From positions 16,702,178-16,766,177 of the forward strand of contig NC_092579.1 of the NCBI RefSeq assembly GCF_037975245.1: DNA of 64,000 nt, read 5' to 3'. The position numbers and the translations under genes were made by a program. This stretch comes from Apostichopus japonicus. Its lineage: Eukaryota > Echinodermata > Holothuroidea > Aspidochirotida > Stichopodidae. How positions within the stretch are numbered: the first letter of the stretch is position 1; each line of letters starts with the position of its first letter. The notes beneath the pieces were generated by a model. That model did not search any database and was not told where the DNA came from. It worked only from the letters and a program-made list of their open reading frames with translations. Positions 24,835-38,681 of this stretch are shown here, one piece after another.

Positions 24835-27800
24835 TTAGACTATTTCTTCTCTCAGCTTGCTTTGCGCCCGTTTTTGTCTTGGAGTCATGGTTTTTGTCAC
24901 TGCTTTCTTTTCTTTCCTTGTTAATCCAGTCAATGGTTTTGCATTGAAGAGAACTGTGAATGCAAAATGAGACATCATGAGCTGACTAAAATGACTTAGT
25001 ACCTTTAAAGGATGGTGGCAGAGACCCAACCATCATTATTGGTCTATGTGGTAGAGATTACTGTCATAAATAACTTCCCCAAACAGAGCTAAGGACAATC
25101 TGGGAGACATCACAGATATTAATTACGTTACTTCAGACACAATGCTGAAGACTCGATCAAGTCTATCATATGACATCACTGAACATACTTGTGCTCCAAT
25201 GTTTCTATGGGTTTCTTTATGTATCATAAACATTAATTTCCTGTAATGGAGATGGGTTGTGCAAAATGTCATATGTAAAATATTGAGCCTCTTGACACTA
25301 CCTATTGACTGAATTGTTTTCAGTGTGAAGGATGATGACATTCTCCCTTAAATATGAAAGTATGAAAGGAAACAAAGAGAAAGTAAATGGCTTCAGATAA
25401 TAGAAGTTCCCATGCTACATGAATTCAATATTAATTAAGCTGACAGTATTTCCACAGTATCGGGTCTACTGAAACTAATTTTATCTACAAACAGTATAAT
25501 TAAATATTGCTGGCGGTGATGGTTGACTTACTTGGTGCATCCTTTAGGTTTAACACCCAAGAGCAATCCATGGCTTTCATTATTGTTCAGAATTATCTAC
25601 ACAGTTTTCAACAGAAACTTGAAAATCAGCTGACTGTCAGGCTTTTGACAAATACACAAGTGGCTGCTTCAATCAACATATCCAACTAATCCAATACATA
25701 GTTATCTTTAGAATTATTAACTTTATTATAAACATAAACTTCATGTAATGACACAGGAAAAATGCCCAAAGTTACTGAAAACTGCACATTTGCTACTGTA
25801 AAATTCAGAATAATTACTTTGAGGAGTTACAAGAGTAATTAATGGACTAGGTAAACTGAGCTCACCATATCCAGCCAAATTTTGTCTTAACAAAAAGAGA
25901 TTTTTTTTTACAGTTCTACAAAAATCATGACTTAAGATATCCTATGACACCAATAAAGGATATTTGAGCCCATTTTCATTGATTGCTAATTAATGATAAA
26001 CTTACTTCCAGTCTTTGGCTTTTTGAGCTTCAATGGTTCACTGGGGTGCAGTCCTCTTTTTTTCCGGAGAGATTTAACTTTCTCTGTCGCCTCCAGCTTT
26101 AACTGCAGTTGTACTGTTAACACACAAAGAAATACTAAATAAAACTTCTGACTGAAGAATTCTTGCAAACAAAGGCTTTATAATATGAACGAGGGTGGCA
26201 TACAGAACAAGTATTATCTGCTTTCTTGAAATGTTAGTATTTTTACTCACATTACCACATGTTTACAAATATCACAGATATCCGTCTCCCGTAGAAGTTA
26301 CAAGGCACGGTTTGCTGAATACTTCAAAGAGTAGGAAGAAAATACCAGATAACAAAATTTATCAGACTAATCTGGTCAAGTATCTTTGAAATAAGCGAAT
26401 CATGCTTCAGTAGCCTTAAATATAATAGAAAGGCAACAATAAACAAAGAATCAAATTTCTTACCCACCCCCCTCCACCCGTCCCCTAAACCCTTCCCTCC
26501 TTATCAAACAGATAAAGGTAGTACATACAATTATCTAGATCCTCATTTTTAAGATCATGTGGTGTGGTCTTGGAGAGATCCCAGTCTGGTCTGATGAGAT
26601 TGGTGTAAACAGGCAGAGATACGGATGAATTTGTCCTGAGGTGGATAGTCTTGATATTGTCCCACCCGCCGTGTATCTTCTCTCCAATAGTGTTGATTGC
26701 CTTCTCCACGTTCTCCCCGATGTCCTGTGTAGACATCCCTGTGTGTGCGATGTGCACAGAACTGACGAAAACAAAGTAGATGAGAATATAACAGGGAACA
26801 TTCTGATAGCATAAGGTTTTAGATCCACGATCCAGCAGTTTCCGTGGGGACTGCGCCACCATGTACCAGAAGAGACTGAATACTTCCTTCATTATTAGCC
26901 TCACCATGAAAGTCAATAGGTGACAAAGTAAGTTAGTAAGTAAGTAAAACTTTATTGCTCCATAAAATCGGAAATTTCGATACTCGCACATTTGAGAAAC
27001 ACAAAAATATATATAAAACTATATTCATATTACAATTAATAACTAAAGAAGGTAAGATCAAATTAAATAGTTAAAGACAGAGAGCCTACCCATCCAATGA
27101 CTAGGCAACCACCTAACGACTCAAATTGCTGTTGTAACGTTTTAGTGCACGAGGGATAAATGAATTACGGTGCCGGTTCAAAAATTAACTTTAGCTTAGA
27201 GCTAGAGGGGAGAACTTCTCCCTCCCACTGGTGGGAGAAGTCACTATGTGATTTCACAAGTGGTATGCTATATTGTGTGGAAAATCCACTTTAACGTACA
27301 TGTTGCAATGCAATAAATTTCATTTCAACAGAGGATTATGTAAACTTTTGGGATGAAGCTCCAAGCTGTCTGGATCAGGTACATTGTAAAGAACTCTGTC
27401 GGTCACTGGCAGGCTAGAGGTATCACTGTCACATTAGCACAGTCTGTTACATAATTGTTCAGGTCAAGGGGTGTCAGCAGCTCCTTGGTCAGTGTTTATT
27501 ATACTTGGTACAAAATAATAGGGGTGAGCAACACCATTTGTTAAACTCTGTCACAAGTTCTGTTTTGCGGTATTTTAGAAGGTACAAAGAAACCGAGTGA
27601 TGTGGTTACTGCAAGACTCTTTTAAGGTCATTTAACCTGTGCGATTGACCTTCTAGACATACTACACTGTCACCTCCTTCATGGTTTAAAGGAGGTGTGT
27701 GTCTCACGGCACCAAGATAAGGAAATTATGCCACGGAATTTTGTCTAAAATATGACTTTATGCAGTTAAAATATGTGACTTTTGAAATTAATTTCATAAT

Positions 27801-30800
27801 TTCGCATGTTTTGTCCAAGATACCTGGCAGAACGAAAGCAGAATGACACTTCACCTCCATACATTACAGTTATCACAATACGTGTAGTAACTATTGAGGA
27901 AACAAAAGGTACTTAAAATTTACTGGTTTCAATTTGTTTTTCATTTGATATGTAATTAGATACATACTTCCTGTTTTGTCTGGCATTGACAAATGTACAA
28001 AGAGGTTGTTCCTGATTTAGATCAGTATGGATTGCTCTTCATTCTACTTATGTCAAATTCCATTTCTATAATTAAACAAAAGATGAAGTGTCCCATAATT
28101 TCTATTGTCATACCATTAGAACATTGTTATGGGACATTTTGTAAGTGATGTGTATGGAAAAATTGGGTGGGGGGGGGGGGAATCTGGGACATGGGCATTG
28201 TCAGCTTAGGGATGGGTTCTTGTAATCAGTGCTTTTATTTTACTTGAATACTGTCTATTGTCTTTGTTCTATTTGTGTGGTTTTCTTTTTCAGGGAGTAA
28301 GCTCCATGTGACCTTATCTAGTGTTTTGATTGGCTAGGGTAACTGTACGTGCTTTCTCCATCTTGCATTGAGAAATTAGATATAGACTAGTTAGTAGCTA
28401 CACATCTCCAATGCGTAGGGATCTCCGTACTTTCTTCATATAAGCTCATTGTTCATTTTTTCCAATGGTTGTTAAATCATTGATCGATTGAACACAACAA
28501 TACAATTTATATATAAGTTTTGGGTGAGATCTATTATTTGATCCCTACTCCGCATGCTAAAGCCATCACGATTACTGTACTACATATACCGAGAACAGAC
28601 CAACACAGCAGTGTTCTTTAATTGTTGTAGGTTTCATTATGCCTTCCAAGCACAGATTTTGCACAAGAGCCCTGCAATGCAAACTTAACTGTTTTCCACT
28701 TACTCAGACAAATAAAAAAAACTTTAAAAAATGTTGTAAATTGTGAGGTCTTCACTTTCCCATAATCCAAGAAATATCTTGCTGAGAAGTGAAAACATGT
28801 TCTGACTCCCTAAACGACAAATAAAACAACAAGGTATCTTACCTGCAACTGCCTTTATTGGAGAGACTTATGTAGGCTGCACTAATGGCTCTTGAAATCT
28901 CTTTATTCAAATCTTTCTTGTCTAGATCCACTGCAACTGGATATCTAGAGAGGAAGAGAGAATATTTTCATGACTCCAAATATCTTCGTCATCTACAATT
29001 GTTATGTTGAAATTTTTCAACTGAGACCATTTAAAACATATTTTTTCTTTGCCATTCACTGAGACAAGTTTTACAATGTTATGTTACAGTTCAGACGGAA
29101 AATTCGTACACCTTCTCAGATTCAAACTTGGACAATGCATTTGCAGATGATAACTTCCCATATGGTGGGCATTGCGGAAGATTTTGCTACCAAAGAGATT
29201 TTTCGGCTAGGTGCAAACTTTGTTGATGGATGTTGTGACTGTCGTATTGAGAATATTGTCATTCCAAGTTCAATCATTTTTCCCAAAAATGGAAAGCTAT
29301 TCTGCACATGAAATGGGCAAAATTTCAGTTTAAACTTTGATAAATGCAGTCAGTCCTAATGCTCGAAACAAAAAATATACAGTGTTTGTTATGATGAATG
29401 TACAGTACTATCATTTCAATAAATATTAATTATAAACCGTATGGAAATCATGGATATGCGGTACTGTAATGTCTCTTGTATGGATCCATATTTCTTAAAC
29501 TCACTTATTCCTCTTGTAGAATTCTTTTCCCAAATGATCTGACAGACATCCGAGAAGCTTGACATCGGTGAGAAAGAGGTCGTAAGATCTAGCCAAGTTT
29601 CGTCTCGCTTCAAATGGCCTGTATTCTCTCTTGAGTACTCTAATTGGCATTACCTGTTGTAAGTACAGAAAACAGAGATGTCCCTGAAATGCTATCTTAG
29701 TCCTGCCATTTTATCATTCATAATATAAGTTAGAGGGGCTGATGTTTCGGTATTAGCAGAATCTCCTTCAGACAGGCTTTTTGAAGTCTGTACGTAAGCA
29801 GTTTGCTAACAATCATTGCTCTCTCTACTATATCACTCACAAACTAATACTGTTCTTTAGTACATCTTGAAAGATGAAAATGCAGAATCTGAAAGTGTTT
29901 CCGGCATCTTCTTCCATGAACACTTTCTAACTACAGTGCTACTTTTTGTGGACGGCCTAGATGCCCTGAAGGTCAGCCTACTGTTTGCAAAAAACACAAT
30001 TCTAAGTGATTATGGAGGTGTCTAAAGAGGAGAGGGAGATCTAAGAGCATATGAAGTCATTCTCCTCTGTGACAATATTTCCTTCATTGAGTGTTTATAG
30101 CATATATGCAAAGAAGTGGTATTGTTTTCAGTTCTTGTTTACTTTACTCAAAAGTTGTCAGGATTTTGTTGTACTTCTTTCATAAACTACTTCAGCAGGC
30201 TTAAGTAGTGTAAATGCTGCACATCGCTGGCTTAAATGAAGGCATCTGTGATCATTTTCTACTTACATTGTTCTATTTTTTGGGCCCATATGCAGCTGAG
30301 CTGGTTGCCTGGAGCAACCAAGATCAGAATAAGGACTGATGGTAGAGCATAGCAAATGACTATCAGCAACAAGTAAAGCTAGGAACTTCACATGTAATCA
30401 AAGTACTATATTGTACCTTTCTACAGTGATGTATGTGCTTCTAACTTCATCATAGTTTTCTAACATAGAACTTTTAATAGATCTCTATGGGAGGGCAGGG
30501 AGGGGCTGGAGTGAGGAGAACATGACAATGCTAGGAAGCATGGTAAAATGAAACTATCATCAATTTCATCATGCTCACCTTGGATACGCCTTCAACGTCT
30601 TTATCACTCAGTAAGTCTTTGAAGTGCTGTTCGGTAAACTCTGGCCTCTTCTTCTCAATGTCCTTCACAAATAGGAGTGCATCTCTGTCCTTCTGGTACA
30701 TATTATGTGGCAGTTGTCTGCAAAATATGAGTATACACGTACAGTAAACATTAAACAGTCATCTCTGTTCCCATAGTACATACCACAGGTTACCAGTCTC

Positions 30801-32933
30801 TTGTGTTCTCATAGAATTATTGTCACAATAACCCGGGGGGGGGGGGGTAGACTATGACATAAATTGCTTCTGGCTTAATGATCCAACCTGCAGTGCTGGG
30901 ACCGCTAAACAAGAAATCTTCTGAACTAAGTATCACCTTTTACAACCAAGAGAAAATAGGGGAGCATTTGGCACATCGGACCCTGGGGTGCACCGTTCCC
31001 ATCCAGTAAACAAGTAAGCCAATTCGTCCCAGCACAAAGCTAAATCTAGTTTCAGTTTACAGTAAATGAAAACTTGATATTTATAATTTCTAAATATGAC
31101 TTAATTTCTTAAAGAAGAATTTTGTACTTGACTTTGATGTTTTTTCTCCAATTCATACTAAAAATCCTACAACCCAGTTGATCATTTGCTTCACTGGGCG
31201 ATGCCTAGAATTTCAAAATTTTAGCCACTTGCTGAAAAATATATTGTATTACATAAGCAATGAGAATTTTGTCACTGTATGACTTAGCAAGGTGGATGGA
31301 TGGATTTCTATGCACTATGATTCCAATATGGCTCCCTATCTTAACAACGTTGTGAACAAATATCAGTAAAGTTGGTTATCATGTTTCTGTTACAGAAACT
31401 GGGAACACAGAACTCAATAAAAAATACTGTACTGTACATGATATATCACCAAACTATTTCTAATCTGTCAAGATTAGTTGATCACAACAACCGTCCATAG
31501 CAATCAATTCCTGAAAAACATTTGTTAGAACAATTGAACAAAGGTACTGCATACCTAGACACAAAAGCTTTGAAGCAAACCTACCAATTTATTTCTACTG
31601 TACGGTGTGCCTAATGATCATAAGTTACAATGACTCCAGAAACCCTTTGTGAGCAATATTAAACTGATAGCTATAACACTCACATTGGTACTGTTTTTGT
31701 TCTTGTGCCTCCAACTATCCATACTGAAACTTGGATTTCAAACTGATCATTTTCATCGGCCAACAAGATTTCTTTAGCTTCTCCACTTTTCTGCTTCTTT
31801 GCTTGCTTTGTGAAAGCCAATAGTGCTTCGATTGTCTGGTGAATCTGAAATAAAAAATCACATTTTGTTACAGTAAACAGGAACAGCAATTCAATACTAT
31901 GTAACACAGAACTTAGAAGGAAATGTTTCCATGTGCAAGTCTCTGAAACAGTTGAATGATAACTGTTACAGAAGAAAAAACTGAAGAACTTATGTACTTT
32001 CTACTAAAGTTACCATATGAAAATCAATGTTATTTAAATACCTATCTTGCCTTGACTTGTAACTGTGAGGTTTTCTTTTTGGGTAAAATTGATTACAAGA
32101 GTTTGAAATGGTTGGGTAGGCCTAGGCCTAATACATCATTTCAATCAGAAGAAGGGGAAAAGCACAAGTTTCCTTTGGTTACTTCTGCAAATGAAATTGC
32201 AAAATCTATTTTGCATTTGACCATTAGTTACTGTAATAGTTTTACTTTCAACACTGCATCCAAGGAAACTATTGCTCTTAACAGGCTGTAGCCTAGGACT
32301 AGACCTATATGTTTTTGCTCTAGACATATTTTGTTAGAAATGTTTGGAAACTCTTTACACATTAACTCTTTTGATTCATTTTACAACCCTGCTGAAGTGC
32401 ATTTCTTCCGGATTTGCTCATACTTGGACTAAAGAGTGACCGATGATGTCGCATAAATGGACCTAGCCTATGTACTTGTTGTCTGTAGATGGAACACATC
32501 CACCAATACTCGTACTAGTACAACAGTGTTAGAGTAGACTGTACTTTGTTGTAGCCTTGTATTGTTGTAAAGTTGTAGGCCTAGCCCAAAATTTAAAAGT
32601 ACCGATAAGGCTACAAAACGAACAAAACTGATTTTCAGTCAACAGCATACATACTTCAGGATGGTATAGAGAGACTATTGTATTTTATATGCGTAGAACT
32701 TATGTACGTAGCATACATTCCTGCAGTTTCTGTCAGCAAATTATTTCGCTCAATTGCTACCTACGCTATTGAATTAGACGATCATGGTTAGCACACACGT
32801 GGATGTTGTTAATGTTACTTCATCAAGATAGACATATTCATAGAGAAAGCTACGGGATTTGATCATGCCACAAGAAACTTTCGTATACCTTAGAGCTATC
32901 GATTCGAGTAGCTTTTTGTTCTTCGGTTGCCAT
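24835..32933 (-). CDS. RSL1D1: Ribosomal L1 domain-containing protein 1, eight exons
   Basis: Exons, 5' to 3' on the minus strand: 32933-32889, 31844-31684, 30717-30579, 29653-29505, 28944-28843, 26761-26529, 26113-26006, 24953-24835. All have GT-AG borders and join in phase: 1056 nt, 351 aa plus stop. The body is the L1-type fold, about residues 15-280. Family landmarks are visible: HQTIEALLAFTKQ, LPHNMYQKDRDALLFVKD, LKREYRPFEARRNL, SYDLFLTDVKLLGCL, YPVAVDL, GSCSSVHIAHTGMSTQDIGE and SVSLPVYTNL. The tail is basic (KVKSLRKKRGL, LKLKKPKTG, TRKEKKAVTKTM), as expected for a nucleolar protein. The human protein (490 aa) is nucleolar, binds RNA through the L1 domain and affects ribosome production and senescence; this one has a shorter Lys-rich tail. 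The start is the first ATG and gives MATEEQKATRID. Convergent with ANKRD40. Confidence 0.93.
26925..27235 (-). mobile_element. LINE 3' end, 5'-truncated
   Basis: On the minus strand the frame ends RNSFIPRALKRYNSNLSR and a stop, the typical last residues of the reverse transcriptase protein in CR1/L2-like LINEs. A 3' untranslated region follows, then GGAGCAATAAAGTTTTACTT and a short TTAC-type tail at about 26930-26950. It lies inside the RSL1D1 intron between exons at 28.9 and 26.7 kb, in the gene's own orientation. The clade is inferred only from the C-terminus and tail. Confidence 0.6.
29720..29815 (-). mobile_element. Fragment of the hairpin-bearing repeat family
   Basis: The minus strand carries TGTTAGCAAACTGCTTA, identical to the leader of the insertion at 13.4-13.6 kb. 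After about 25 bp it continues with CTGAAGGAGATTCTGCTAAT and ACCGAAACATCAGCCC, a diverged form of the same hairpin. It sits in an RSL1D1 intron just upstream of exon 29653-29505. Confidence 0.55.
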
Positions 32934-35480
32934 CTTTATAGTTTTCCGTTCGTCTGTTCGAAAACGATCATCGGAATATGGTTCAGGCTAGCTCAACTCG
33001 CATGCTAAAAGATATTACGCAATCGATCCACTGTAGCAAACAGGGTTACCAGCGACAAGTGAGAAAAAACGTTAGATTTGCCCAAATAAAACCCCAGAAA
33101 ATGCTAGATATCAGTTTTCACTAACTTATGTATTAATTTTAATCATTCTTTTATAATCTGAATCTGAATGGGTTAAGGTGACAAAAATCCTACTAGAGGA
33201 CATAGCGCTAAAAAGTATGAGTATAAGTTATAAAACAGGAGTTAGTGTGGAGTTAGTAAGCTTGTCTTTGAAACAGTCTAGACTAGGAGCATGCACAATG
33301 TATGATGGCAAAGCATTCCAATCTTTTAAGGTGCGGGGAAGAAGGAATATTTATATATTCCTTGCACTGATATAAAATCGTTGCACTGATTCATATGATA
33401 GGCAGTTCATCGGGAAATAACTGTGGATTTAACAGACTGATTCAGGCCTAATAAAGCCCCCAAGTATGAAAAGTCTCTCATGAATACAGTTGACACGGTA
33501 TTATAGAGAGAAAAAGCCACGGAAACATATAAATGGATTTTAATGGGTTGCCTAGTGGTAATTTGGTCTCGAAAGTTGCAGAAAACAAGTAATTATTTTG
33601 AAAATACCAATTTTGGGCGAACTAATAATTCGTATATCGATAATATGTTGACTTATTTTACACTCTAACTAGCTCATTTCACTAACTCACATTAAACTTC
33701 GTTGCCATTCTCGATTTTGGGAACGATGTTCACCACAGCGGCTAGCTGAGTCTCGAAGGTACAAACAGCAAGTACACCCTATACGTACACTGTAATTGAC
33801 GCTTTATCTGTAAAGTACATATATGCAGTACTCGGATATCAATCTGATCAGGGTGCAAGAAGTTCACACTCAGTCTTTGGGGGTAAGTGGACCCTTATTG
33901 CACCCAACATTGTCAAAATTTCTCGCTCGATAAACACAGTGCATCGACCGATCATAGCAGGCTAATCACTCATTAAGCAATTTGCTTTTACCAAAAGAAG
34001 TATTATTTTTTCGTTATTTCGAATTATTATTTCGTTATTACGAATTAATACCACCCTTTCAACATTACATTATTAGTTTAGCACAACCTTGCATATATAA
34101 GTACAGTACTTATAGGCCTATATACCTAAGTTATAGACTACGTTTGCCTCAGAATGCATCATTTGCTATTTCTGTTCCATGCAGTGGAGGAACCCCCTCC
34201 CACCCCACCCCTCGCCCGCCCTACATGAATCCACTTCGGTGACATCAGGGCAGCATCCCTCATTTATAAAGTCCTTGATGTCGCCTCTTCCTTTCAATGC
34301 ATGCTTAAGCCCCCTACCTAAATTCAAACCTAGTGAAACATATTTGGAAATGGAATTTGTTCCTTCCGTTATATTTTGATACTTATTTTAATTTGATCTT
34401 GTCCCTCCCTTGGTCCAGACAGTCACGGATCCAAGGTGTGATATGGGAGGTGTACACCCGGCAATGTAGTTAACTTATTAGCACTTAGCGACGTTTAGAC
34501 TTAAAGGCATTGAAGACTCGCCCCAAACCGCGTGCCGCCCTCTGAAAAAAAGTTAACTTTCCGTTGCTTGCAAGTGAAGTTTTCTTCTTGTCGCTACAAA
34601 ATGCAGACAGTAATGAAACGTGATACCTTGTTATCTTTTATCTGGACCTAAGATCAGGGAGTTCCATAACAACACCCTGCTGGGATGTCCATCGCTGCTG
34701 TGTACACTGTGTTGTGGGTATTGACCGTAGCTGCATGCACTATATATGTATTGACTGTACATTATAGTGTCTAATTATCGACGGTAGCAATCTGTGTGTG
34801 TATTATCTGGGATCGATTGTGGTGTCCAATACTTCTACACCTAATTCGAAACTAGGTCAGATTACCGGCATCAGACGTTTCTTTGTGCGCGAGTCTCCAC
34901 TCCCTTTAAGTATGGACCTCAATTATTTGTTGTCTAAATATACCTCAGAATGCACCATATATGACGTCTAAACATTTGAAAACCGCATGAAATTTCCCCA
35001 GGAATTTGGTTTAGGTTCCTGTCTTAAATGTCCCACTACCCTGTATTTAAGTTTGCTTTCGTGTGTCTAAGTGATGGCCTTCGCTGCACAATATAATAGT
35101 ATAGTGGTATTATCTATATAGGTTATTAAACATAAAGGTGACTAAGAGAATAATAAAAACGAAAATGAAACATCATATAAATGTCGGTCATCATGCGTCA
35201 TAGGAAGACAGAAACTGAAATATTGACGTGCGTATTAATTACCCACGAACAAGGTTTTATTTTGTTACTTCCGCGATGACAATTGTGTGTGTATATATCA
35301 TAGAAATTGATATAGATATATATGTGTATACATGGCTGTTAGGCTTTACGCAATTTTACTACGTTGTCATATACATTGATATAACCTTAGGCCTATAACG
35401 TCACTCTCGAGGGAATGGCAACGAGCTACAATTGATCGTATTAGCCACCGTGTTTATGCTCTTCAGATGATACTTCTTGA
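32934..35480. other. RSL1D1 upstream region and intergenic DNA
   Basis: The RSL1D1 promoter should lie within the first few hundred bases; no TATA box is evident. The remainder contains no supported gene. The open frame at 33178-33375 vaguely resembles the tail of LINE proteins but too weakly to call. Confidence 0.35.
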
Positions 35481-35516
35481 GTGAATATTTTCAAATTTTG
35501 GAAAATCAGAATCTTC

Positions 35517-35726
35517 ATGGAGGTCAATTTTGAATTTGCATTAAGTTCTGATCCGAAAAGAAACTGCTCTAGAGAAACACAGATCTACTGCGATGACGCC
35601 TTAACCATAATTGAATTTTTAACAGCTTTCGGGATTGTCTTACTACTGATAGTGATGTTTGCAATATGTATTCGAAGTGTTGCTAGAATTAAGAAGATTA
35701 AACGGTGTGAACGATACTTTGTGTGA
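35517..35726 (+). CDS. Possible small single-pass membrane protein
   Basis: From the ATG at 35517 (in the context TTCATGG) a 69-residue protein is encoded. Residues 1-28 are a short outer segment with two cysteines and an NCS glycosylation sequon. Residues about 29-52 form one hydrophobic helix (IIEFLTAFGIVLLLIVMFAI) with an acidic Glu near its start. A short basic tail follows (RSVARIKKIKRCERYFV). The stop overlaps a GTGTGAGC donor-like string, so the tail might continue in another exon; none was found in phase. An earlier in-frame ATG lies at 35481. I do not recognise it. It may be a chance open frame. Confidence 0.3.
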   Translation: MEVNFEFALSSDPKRNCSRETQIYCDDALTIIEFLTAFGIVLLLIVMFAICIRSVARIKKIKRCERYFV

Positions 35727-38255
35727 GCAGACCCCAATTGGAAAATAACAGTCAGATTCGGGAACGTTCAAGCTGTTCAAAACCTGCATCGAAACAATCA
35801 CATTATGCGAATGTCTTCATGTATAAGCAATGTGATATTTTCGGTAAATTTATCTATAATTGGATAGAAAGACTATTGTAACTATGCTGTTGGATTGAAT
35901 GCGCATGCTCAGACGTGATTTGCAAGATTGTGTACAGAAGATGTCTCTCTCTGGCCTTTTGTGTCTATAGGTTGCCTACGTAAAAGTGAAAAAAAAACTG
36001 AGAATTGTCCTATTAAATATGAACGTGAGTAAACACATTTTGTTTTAGGCTATGCAGCGACGACTGTTTATAGATTAAGGATAAAATGATGTAAATGTAT
36101 GTTTAAAGCATATTTAGAATATATCCTAATTAGGTCTATAATTGACCTTCTTGATATAGATTGTGCTAATAACTATAGGCTTTAATTTTTGTATTTGGAT
36201 GTAAACCGCCACCTACCCCCCCCCTTGGTTCGCGCCTGCGTACGGCACGTGCCCCAACTCGTTTTGTAAAAAAAACCTTAAAAGTGCCACTGTCTAGCAC
36301 CAAAGTAGGCCTACCCCCCCCCCCCCATTTTTGTCATTAAAAAGTTCCCATTTGTTGAATAAACTCAAACAATTTGATATGTTGGTACGGAATACCAAGT
36401 TGAGCTACATTTTTGTAAAGGGGGGGGGGGGGGGAGAGTTTGAGATAACTTCGTGCTTGTTTGCCGCCTCAAATCAAAGTAAAATATCTAAGACAAAATG
36501 AAATGAGGAGACTATGAAACCCATGTTTTTTTTTTTGGGGGGGGGGGGAGAAATCGGCATACGACAAAATGAATGGGATATTCTGGGTGGTAGAGAATGT
36601 AAAGATAAGTTATAGTAACAAAAGAGGAAAACACAGTTTTATTTGAAACGTCCGTCTAAATATCTTGTTTCTAAACGAGAGGTATAGTTTACTGAATATT
36701 ACATAGTGTGACTGGCTCAACCCTCGATAATTCTTCCAGTAATCACTGTTAGATGTTCTTTGTGAGCCTTTCTTATGATATTATAATCTTGTTATTGATT
36801 TATTCTTGTAATGTGATATGTTTGGATAGTGTGCTTACCTGCCAATGTTCTCTGTAGTTCGATTTTCAACAAAATGCAACTTTTTTGGTAGAAATAGTTT
36901 TAATTACTTAAATAAGTCAGTTAAATATTAATAAAGCTCAACTGCCATGATGCAGACGTCAGTTACTCTGCTGTTGCATTAACAGAAAATCACCAGTTGA
37001 AAAAATCATATTTTCAAAATACAATGACATACAAGGATGTATACGGTTTTGACATAGAGATGCAAACAATTTCCAGAATTTTTTGGTTAAGGGGTCAACT
37101 TCAGCCCCCGGAATATCCATATAAATTTGCATCTGTCACTTTCTCATAATCTCACCGGAGAACTATGTCACATTTTAATGTAATGACTAACGTTAACGAC
37201 TGAAAGAAAATGTAATATGTGAGGGAAAATCGACATATGTCGAATAAATTGGAATATGATATTGCAATATTTATTCATAATCTTTGCGAGAAGATTCCAA
37301 TACTGAAACTTGTAGAACATGGACCATGTATATAGCATGTCAGTTGGCAACGTTCTTAGCACTCTTTCCCTGTATAGTTATAAAATTCGGTTATCGCAGC
37401 GTAATATTCATTAACATTATATGTACAGAATGAAATCAACGAAAAAGATCAATAATGTCATATATATGCATTGGTTGTCGTCATTGTAATTATAAAACTA
37501 GGGCAATGGTATGACACTATGCATATTCATTTTATGCATATTCACTAACATTATATATTAGGAATGAAATTACCAACAAAAAAAAGAGCAATACTGCCAT
37601 AGTCATTGCAATTATCAACTTAGACCTATATTGGGTAGCTTTATATTTTTCCTTCGATATGTCATAGGTTAAGACAAAGAAACTAGATTGAAGGGTGGTA
37701 GTGTTGCCATAGCTACTATGGTTTTAATGATATTCACCCTTAAAATATGATAATTCTCCGGACTGCTCCTTTAAGGTGATGAAGTATAGGCTCCTCGTTA
37801 CTGGATTTAATGTTTATGATAATATATTATTTTATAAATATAATAACTCAATCAAAAGCTGTTTTTTATAACTTTAAATAAACAACATATCACCCTTTTT
37901 TCCATGAAAAAGATGTAAAGCTTTGTAAACATTTAATTTGAGACAATAAGAGTCTAATTATTTTACTGATTTATGTGTTGCATTCGAGAAACTGATCTTA
38001 ATAAAGGTTGATTAGACTATTTAGTCGTCCCAGTCCCTTTAGTTAATGGCACTCCGATGTTTGAAGGTTCATTTTTCGAACATAAACAGTATTTTAGAAA
38101 TATAACACGAGCAAAAATTAAATTCGAATTATGCCGATTTATTTAGCACCTCATCGTTAAAGAAGACATATGTGACACAGTCCTCCAATGGGAGTACGAG
38201 AAATTGACATGTGCTAATTTAATTCGATATATTTCTTTCAATTAGCATACTGGAC
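35727..38255. other. Non-coding stretch with a small tandem duplication
   Basis: Poly-C or poly-G runs occur near 36210, 36308, 36420 and 36537. Two related segments at about 37407-37510 and 37547-37625 share ATTCA(T/C)TAACATTATAT, GGAATGAAAT or AGAATGAAAT and CAATA(A/C)TG(T/C)CAT, a diverged duplication. No gene is supported. Confidence 0.4.
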
Positions 38256-38256
38256 A

Positions 38257-38442
38257 ATGAGTGAGCCAATTGTAAAACTAGAAAGTCAAATTTGTGTGGA
38301 AATCACCACATGTCAATTCTCGTACATACCGTATGAAGATTTAATCCCACAAGAACATCAGAAACTGACGTATTGTAATTCAGTTGGACAAAATAAGTCG
38401 ATTTCAGGACATTTGGCTCGATCGGCGCACCATACGTGGTAG
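38257..38442 (+). CDS. Doubtful tyrosine-containing open frame
   Basis: The frame follows an acceptor-like TTTCTTTCAATTAG and reads MSEPIVKLESQICVE, then CQFSYIPYEDLIPQEHQKLT and YCNSVGQNKS. The YEDL and YCNS tyrosines, nine residues apart, are loosely ITAM-like, and the next gene downstream also has tyrosine motifs. No in-phase partner exon was found. Part of the sequence is explained by an inverted repeat (AGAAATTGACATGTG near 38200 against CACATGTCAATTCTC near 38308). I list it only as a possibility. Confidence 0.13.
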   Translation: MSEPIVKLESQICVEITTCQFSYIPYEDLIPQEHQKLTYCNSVGQNKSISGHLARSAHHTW

Positions 38443-38681
38443 AATGTTAACATAGAGAGAAAAGATTATAATTTTATAAAGACAATACAGAACCAGTTAT
38501 TGGAATCAAATTGAATAGCAGATAAATAGTAACTACAATCTGGGCAGGTCATATATAAACAGGTTTCAAGTTTTTGGCTAATTTTCAATATATCAATTGA
38601 AGTGTCACTTCAATTGTTGTCATAAATGCTACTTAAAAAGTGAGAGGTTATCATATTTTCTTGAAAGGACTGTATGAAACG

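Noticed and set aside
26535-26991. 168-aa minus frame starting MCEYRNFRF
   Set aside because: Only its C-terminal part is real, as RSL1D1 exon 26761-26529; the upstream part is intron read-through.
29081-29311. Plus-strand 76-aa frame inside an RSL1D1 intron
   Set aside because: No recognisable domain and no paired splice signals; another frame here is equally open.
33178-33375. Possible LINE protein tail
   Set aside because: Similarity to LINE C-termini is too faint, and no 3' tail or other conserved motif follows.
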